Shown here in pieces: positions 28,151 through 33,108 of a DNA stretch of 33,108 nt. The DNA lies in NCBI GenBank assembly GCA_012519765.1, contig JAAYPP010000094.1, positions 1 through 33,108 on the forward strand, written 5' to 3'. This stretch comes from Lentisphaerota bacterium. Lineage in GTDB: Bacteria > Verrucomicrobiota > Lentisphaeria > Victivallales > Victivallaceae. Under the pieces are notes generated by a model. It was not told where the DNA came from and did no database searches. It saw only the letters and a list, made by a program, of their open reading frames with translations. Each line of letters starts with the position of its first letter. Within the stretch, counting starts at the first letter, position 1. The translations under genes were made by a program, and so were the position numbers.

Positions 28151-28939
28151 TTATCGAATTCGCTGACGTGATTCACGCTCTTGATTGTATGCCGGTATGT
28201 TTTGTTCAAAATATTTGAAATTAACACTTTGCAGGTCTTGGGTAAATCCGGACTCTTCAAAGTTACGTAAGCTTAAACTAAGTTTTCCTTTCTGACTGGC
28301 AAAAATAATCATTTCCACTTCTTTCGGGCTTAATTCAAGGGTTACCGTACTGTAGCCGCTTCTGGTTTCCTCCGAACTATTAACGTTCCAATTGCTGCCG
28401 GTGGCCAGGATTTTAACATTTTGCAGAATGGTTAAAGTTAGAGTATCCAAGTTATTGTCGCCTCGCATTTCGGGGAATCGAAACGTACCGATAATGTCGA
28501 CATTGTCGCCGGGTTTGATCAAGTTGGTCACTGCGGATACGCTGTCCACTGAAATCGATATTGCACGGTAATTTTTGCGCACTACTCCGGCCAGTCCGCT
28601 GGCGCGACTGTAAGCTTGTTGGATATCCGCCCAGTGAATACGCTCATTTTTTTCTTTGGAAATCGCCAGTTTCCGCCCGATAACGCGTGATGACTGTGAC
28701 CATCTGATTTCGTTGCTGAAGCCACTGCTTTCAGTGCGTAAACGGCGAACCCGGTCAGGAGCGATGTCTTGCTCCCTGATCACTTCGCCGCTTGCGATGG
28801 CGCGAGTCATTTTGATTAAATCAATAGATTCAGTACTACCCTGTATTTTGCGGCGTTCGGCCTGGATTTGTGAGTAATTTAAAACAAAAGCGATGATACC
28901 GAAGAAAACAGCAGCTAACAATAATAATTTTTGTTTCAT
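28151..28939 (-). CDS. cpaB: Flp pilus assembly protein CpaB/RcpC (SAF domain)
   Basis: ASGEVIREQDIAPDRVR, YRAISISVDSVSAVTNLIKPGDNVDIIGTF, ILQNVKILATG, YSTVTLELSPKEVEMIIFASQKGKLSLSLRN. Start set at 28939 with SD AAAGGAG. Confidence 0.92.
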   Translation of the reverse strand: MKQKLLLLAAVFFGIIAFVLNYSQIQAERRKIQGSTESIDLIKMTRAIASGEVIREQDIAPDRVRRLRTESSGFSNEIRWSQSSRVIGRKLAISKEKNERIHWADIQQAYSRASGLAGVVRKNYRAISISVDSVSAVTNLIKPGDNVDIIGTFRFPEMRGDNNLDTLTLTILQNVKILATGSNWNVNSSEETRSGYSTVTLELSPKEVEMIIFASQKGKLSLSLRNFEESGFTQDLQSVNFKYFEQNIPAYNQERESRQRIR

Positions 28940-29271
28940 GCAATACTCCTTTGGAAAGAATTTTAATGGTGAAATATATTGCCGATAAAAATGAATTGCA
29001 ACCTGTTTAACCGAACGTAATTGCAATACTGCTGTTCCATAAAACAGAGTTTGTTATCCTGCTGCCATCACAGTGCGGTATGAAACACTTGTTTCTGAGT
29101 TCAAAATTATATCTTCATGCCTTCAGGCAATATCACTTCCGCATTTGTATTTGCTGTGCGGATAAATTAATGTACTTGCAAGTTATTTGTTGCATTTTTG
29201 AAAATATATGATTAAAAACGCTTTCTGTGAGCGCGTCCAAGTCGTTGCCGACACTGAAATAAACGGGAAAA

Positions 29272-30732
29272 ATGAATTTCTTCAAACACTGCTTGTTCTT
29301 ATGTGGAATTGCTGCCGGTATCGTTTTCTTTACCGGTTGCTCCAGCTTTGTCAATGCGCACCGCCAGAAAGAGCAACTGATGTCATATTATCTCTCCGGA
29401 CGTAATGAACAGACCAAGCAGATTATTGATGATAAACTGCGCTCCACAAGTGGTGCCGGCGACGAAGTGATGTGGTTGCTGGAGGCTGGATCATTTAACT
29501 TTAATACCGGTAATTTCGCGGCTTCACTCGAAAACTTCAGAAGTGCGGAAAAACTGATTGCCGAATATGATGAACGTGCCGTTGTCAGTATCCGGGATGC
29601 CATGAGCGAAAGTGCTACGACTTTGACCAATCTCAATACTTTGCCTTATCGAGGCTTCTGTCGTGACCGGATTGCTTTGTCATTTTTTAAGTCGTTATCC
29701 TATCTCGGCGACGGTAATGAAGCGGCATTTCGCGCGCAACTGCGCCGCCTTCGCGATGAACAGAAAAATGTGATCGAAAATTATCAGAAAATTTTTGACG
29801 CGGCACAGGCTGAGGTATATGCGTCAAATAAAAAAAATCAACGGACTCTCAATGCTGACAGCCGCGAATTTTTAAATCAAGCTAACAGTGAAGAATTCAA
29901 TGCGAGTTACCAGCAGCTAAAAACGGCAGCTAACCGCGGTTATGGTTATTTTTTGAATCCGGCGGCGATTTTTCTTTCCGGACTGGGTAACATTCGAGAT
30001 GGGCTGTATGATAACGCGAAAATTGATTTTAAGCGGCTTTATGAGGCACGCCCGCAAAGTCGGCTGTTTCAACAATATTATGTTACTGTCCTGCGCGCGG
30101 CCAATCAGGAAATACCACCCGAACTTAAATCAGTCGAATCGTTCAATTTTCCGCTGGCACACGATTGTATCTATCTGATATTTGCCAACGGACGCAGCGC
30201 GGCATTAAAGCAGGTTTCCATCAGTTTTCCCGTTATGGCGGCGTGGCCGATGTGCAGATATTTTCCCGCGCCATATCGGAAACTGCAAATTGCTGCTGGC
30301 GGCAAAAATTATGAAACATCGCTTCTGTCCGACATGGATGGTATTATTTCTCAGGAATTCGATGAGCTGTTGCCGGGGCTTATCACCAGAATTGTTATCA
30401 GCACGGCAATAAAAGAGACCGGTAGCTATGCTGCTTTTTATGCTGCCAACCAGGCACATTGGGCGCTCGGACTGGCAGTTTTACTGTCATCGTCACTATA
30501 CCGCTCCGCATTCAATACCGCTGACACCAGAAGCTGGGAAATTTTGCCGAAAGAATTTCAGCTGGCACAGTTTCCGGTTCCGACCGATCGCCGGATTGTT
30601 ATTGCACCGGATGGTATAGGCGGTAAAGCGCGTACCATTGAGTTGCCGCCGGATTGTCGTTCTGCGATTATTTTTATCAATGCTCCCAGTGCTGAAGTTT
30701 TTTCCACCTATATTTTACCAATGAACCAATAA
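29272..30732 (+). CDS. Lipoprotein, COG3014-like
   Basis: Signal peptide with lipobox FFTGC; tetratricopeptide-like helical region; located directly upstream of YcfL-like and LpoB-like genes. Confidence 0.7.
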   Translation: MNFFKHCLFLCGIAAGIVFFTGCSSFVNAHRQKEQLMSYYLSGRNEQTKQIIDDKLRSTSGAGDEVMWLLEAGSFNFNTGNFAASLENFRSAEKLIAEYDERAVVSIRDAMSESATTLTNLNTLPYRGFCRDRIALSFFKSLSYLGDGNEAAFRAQLRRLRDEQKNVIENYQKIFDAAQAEVYASNKKNQRTLNADSREFLNQANSEEFNASYQQLKTAANRGYGYFLNPAAIFLSGLGNIRDGLYDNAKIDFKRLYEARPQSRLFQQYYVTVLRAANQEIPPELKSVESFNFPLAHDCIYLIFANGRSAALKQVSISFPVMAAWPMCRYFPAPYRKLQIAAGGKNYETSLLSDMDGIISQEFDELLPGLITRIVISTAIKETGSYAAFYAANQAHWALGLAVLLSSSLYRSAFNTADTRSWEILPKEFQLAQFPVPTDRRIVIAPDGIGGKARTIELPPDCRSAIIFINAPSAEVFSTYILPMNQ

Positions 30733-30745
30733 ACAGGAGGTTTTT

Positions 30746-31210
30746 ATGAAGAAAATGAAGATTGGTCTGCTGGCCGGAGTTTTACTCTTGGCCGGAACCG
30801 GATGCCAAAGTACTGTTAACACGGTCGAAAATCAGGAAAAAACCATGACTCCGAATATTATCGCGGATCAGCGTTTTGTGACGGACGCTTCCTTGCGCGA
30901 TCGACTGCAATTGACTCGGTTGGCTGCTTCCGAAACTCCGGAAGGTTTGCTGCGGGTACAGTTGACCGCGGTTAATGTGCGTACCGGTTTTTTTGCTCAG
31001 CTCTGGAGCGGAATTACCGGCGACAATCCCTACCAGATTCAATATAAGTTCAGCTGGTTTGATCAAAACGGAATGGCCGTTGAATCCATTTTGTCAACCT
31101 GGAAGAATCTGACCGTGATCCCGGGTGAAACGGTTTATATTCAGTCCATTGCACCAAGCAAGGAATGCAAGGATTTTATGATTAACTTAAAAGAAGCCAA
31201 CAAGGAGTAA
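30746..31210 (+). CDS. YcfL-like (DUF1425) lipoprotein
   Basis: Lipobox LAGTGC; LLRVQLTAVNVRTGFFAQLWS...QYKFSWFDQNGMAVES...PGETVYIQSIAPSKECKDFMINLK matches the YcfL pattern. Confidence 0.8.
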   Translation: MKKMKIGLLAGVLLLAGTGCQSTVNTVENQEKTMTPNIIADQRFVTDASLRDRLQLTRLAASETPEGLLRVQLTAVNVRTGFFAQLWSGITGDNPYQIQYKFSWFDQNGMAVESILSTWKNLTVIPGETVYIQSIAPSKECKDFMINLKEANKE

Positions 31211-31215
31211 CTACA

Positions 31216-31863
31216 ATGAGAAATACAATGATTTTATCAGGACTGGCAACGGTTGCGCTATTCGGTAGCGGCTGCACATCCACCTCTACCTCCACTTTTG
31301 ATCCGTCTAATCCCACGGTAAATACCACTCGGGCAATCGGAGCGGTGTCACAGGCGGAATGTTTCATGGCAGCCCGGGCAGCAGCGGAAAACGCCATGAG
31401 CAGTCCGGTTTTTGACCGTTTTCTGCAAAATTACCGAAGTGAGAAGAATGATCCGGGGGCAGTACCGCTGATGCAGGTCGGTTATCTTAAAAACAATACT
31501 AATGATCCCGACCTCCAAATAAATCTGGTGACTGATGAATTGTGTAACGCACTGCTCAATTCCGGTAAAGTTGAAGTAACTTTGGCTACCGGACGCGATG
31601 CTTCACAGACTTTCGCTGAAGCGCGCAAATTGCAAAGTGACGATAATTTCAAACAGAAAACGGTTATGAAAAAAGATACTCTTGAAGCGCCGCGTTTGAG
31701 TATGGAGGGGGCAATCATTTCCAACGTGGTGAAAGCCGATAAAGAAACGGTTCAAGTCTATTCGTTCAATCTCAAAATTGCCGATATCCAGAGCGGCAAG
31801 GTGATATGGAGTTATATCAAAACATTCGGCACTAAAAAAGTAAAAAGCAGTTTCGGCTGGTAA
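31216..31863 (+). CDS. LpoB-like penicillin-binding-protein activator lipoprotein
   Basis: Lipobox FGSGC; MQVGYLKNNTNDPDLQINLVTDELCNALLNSGKVEVT... SMEGAIISN... YSFNLKIADIQSGKVIWSYIKTFGTKKVKSSFGW. Confidence 0.82.
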   Translation: MRNTMILSGLATVALFGSGCTSTSTSTFDPSNPTVNTTRAIGAVSQAECFMAARAAAENAMSSPVFDRFLQNYRSEKNDPGAVPLMQVGYLKNNTNDPDLQINLVTDELCNALLNSGKVEVTLATGRDASQTFAEARKLQSDDNFKQKTVMKKDTLEAPRLSMEGAIISNVVKADKETVQVYSFNLKIADIQSGKVIWSYIKTFGTKKVKSSFGW

Positions 31864-31882
31864 GCCAGAAAGGAGATTTATT

Positions 31883-32641
31883 ATGCTGAAAAAAGTGTTG
31901 TTGGTTGCTTTTGCAGCATCCGGGATATTGTTCTCCGGCTGCACCAATATGCGCAAATTTGATTACGGCGATACGCCGGGACCGATGATTCAATTCGGCG
32001 AAGCTGCTGACCGGAAAAGTGTCGCGGTATTGCCTTTTATTGATCAACGTGGTTTGAAACGGATCAGTATTGGCAATCATTTTCCGTATATCAGTTCTGA
32101 CCGCGGTTCATTGTACTGGGGACTGTTCCCGCTTATGCCGTTCGGCTTTGTCGAAAAGAGTCTGCCGGAACAGAGCCAGGATTTTGTGTCGCTTGGTTAT
32201 TTTCATTTTGATCCTGCCAATGATCTCGCGGCCGCGGCGATAACGAGCTTGAAGTATTCCAATTTGTTCAGCAATGTCAAAAAGGCTAATTCGCTTGATG
32301 ACGCTGAAACGGATTACATCTGGCAGAGCAAGGTGATTGACACTGGCTATAGCGGAAAAATGTTCTCGTACTGTATCACGTATTTTTTGTCGCCGGCACT
32401 TTGGCTGATCGGCGCACCGAGCGGGGTTTCACATAATCAGCTCGTTGTAGATTTTGCACTGATCAAACGTTCTACCGGTGAAACCGTCTGGCAGTACAGC
32501 GCGCATAATCGCGATTACATCATGCACTGGATTTACGCCCGCGTCGGTCAGGATACCAGTTTGTATGCACCTTTGATGAAACACGCTATGAATCAGGCAC
32601 TTTATGACTTGAGCTCTACATTGCCCGAGTTCAAACGTTGA
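31883..32641 (+). CDS. Lipoprotein of unknown function
   Basis: Lipobox LFSGC; AVLPFIDQRG segment; RBS aggag; same strand and spacing as the preceding lipoproteins. Confidence 0.75.
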   Translation: MLKKVLLVAFAASGILFSGCTNMRKFDYGDTPGPMIQFGEAADRKSVAVLPFIDQRGLKRISIGNHFPYISSDRGSLYWGLFPLMPFGFVEKSLPEQSQDFVSLGYFHFDPANDLAAAAITSLKYSNLFSNVKKANSLDDAETDYIWQSKVIDTGYSGKMFSYCITYFLSPALWLIGAPSGVSHNQLVVDFALIKRSTGETVWQYSAHNRDYIMHWIYARVGQDTSLYAPLMKHAMNQALYDLSSTLPEFKR

Positions 32642-32717
32642 CCTAAAAATAACTGTCGCGGTTCAAGGTACGATCTGATCTGCGTTCAGTGACTGAAAAC
32701 AATCCAAAAAAGGTAGG

Positions 32718-32756
32718 TTAAACTTTGCGCGCGCATTATGCGCGCGTGAAGTTTAA
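32718..32756. repeat. Intergenic CG-alternating palindrome, copy 4 (diverged arms)
   Basis: TTAAACTTTGCGCGCGCATTATGCGCGCGTGAAGTTTAA: same core, different outer arms that still pair with each other. Confidence 0.85.
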
Positions 32757-32877
32757 AGTAACTCCTGAATACATTCGCTACAATAATTTTCACGGCTGGA
32801 ACTCTTACGGTTTTTTAGTGTAAGCGACTTGAAAGATACGAAAAAAAGGTCATATTAATGCCTTTCGATTTGACCAC

Positions 32878-32953
32878 GCCAATGTAGCTCAGTTGGTAGA
32901 GCAATTCACTCGTAATGAATAGGTCAGCGGTTCGACTCCGCTCATTGGCTCCA
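32878..32953 (+). tRNA. tRNA-Thr (anticodon CGT), CCA encoded
   Basis: GCCAATGTAGCTCAGTTGGTAGAGCAATTCACTCGTAATGAATAGGTCAGCGGTTCGACTCCGCTCATTGGCTCCA folds as a cloverleaf; loop CTCGTAA gives CGT. Confidence 0.96.
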
Positions 32954-33108
32954 GTTTTACCTCCTTAATTAAGAACGAGTTGCAATGTGTTCTGCAAAAT
33001 TCGTTAACCACTTAATAATCAACGACTTTTACTCGTTTTTTTCTTGAAATCTCCTCCTGTTGGCGATATATTGTAATGTGTTGATGAACAACAACATAAG
33101 CACCAAAA

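Noticed and set aside
29040-29270. Possible regulatory RNA in the cpaB/lipoprotein divergent region
   Set aside because: No recognisable riboswitch or ncRNA signature by eye; likely contains only promoters.

Overview
The window is a gene-dense bacterial chromosomal segment. Overall gene content (Tad-type secretion genes, FHA and PEGA proteins, a MurB-Ddl fusion, alternating codirectional blocks) suggests a PVC-type or Lentisphaerae-like Gram-negative; this lineage guess is inference only. From left to right it contains: (i) a minus-strand deoR - fused E1alpha/beta - E2 pyruvate dehydrogenase block ending in a strong terminator; (ii) a cob(I)alamin adenosyltransferase; (iii) a plus-strand block of an AsmA-like membrane protein, a U32/TrhP-like protein, a polytopic membrane protein, ilvC, a ClC channel with CBS domains, glycyl-tRNA synthetase, an Fe-S aldo/keto reductase and a 43-aa Cys-rich membrane peptide; (iv) tRNA-Gln(CTG), hisI and a MurB-Ddl fusion; (v) a long minus-strand block of an M32 carboxypeptidase, a phosphoesterase, thiE, a Zn-ribbon protein, a five-repeat PEGA protein, a membrane FHA protein, a DUF192 protein, and tadC, tadB, FHA-tadA and cpaB; (vi) a plus-strand cassette of four consecutive lipoproteins, including YcfL-like and LpoB-like members; (vii) tRNA-Thr(CGT). 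The points most worth a second look are a four-copy family of intergenic perfect or near-perfect alternating-CG palindromes, the stripped-down Tad-like cluster coupled to FHA/PEGA proteins, the MurB-Ddl fusion, and the four-lipoprotein cassette. I saw no CRISPR array, transposase, prophage or obvious defence island. Nothing here can be called a proven novel system from sequence alone.
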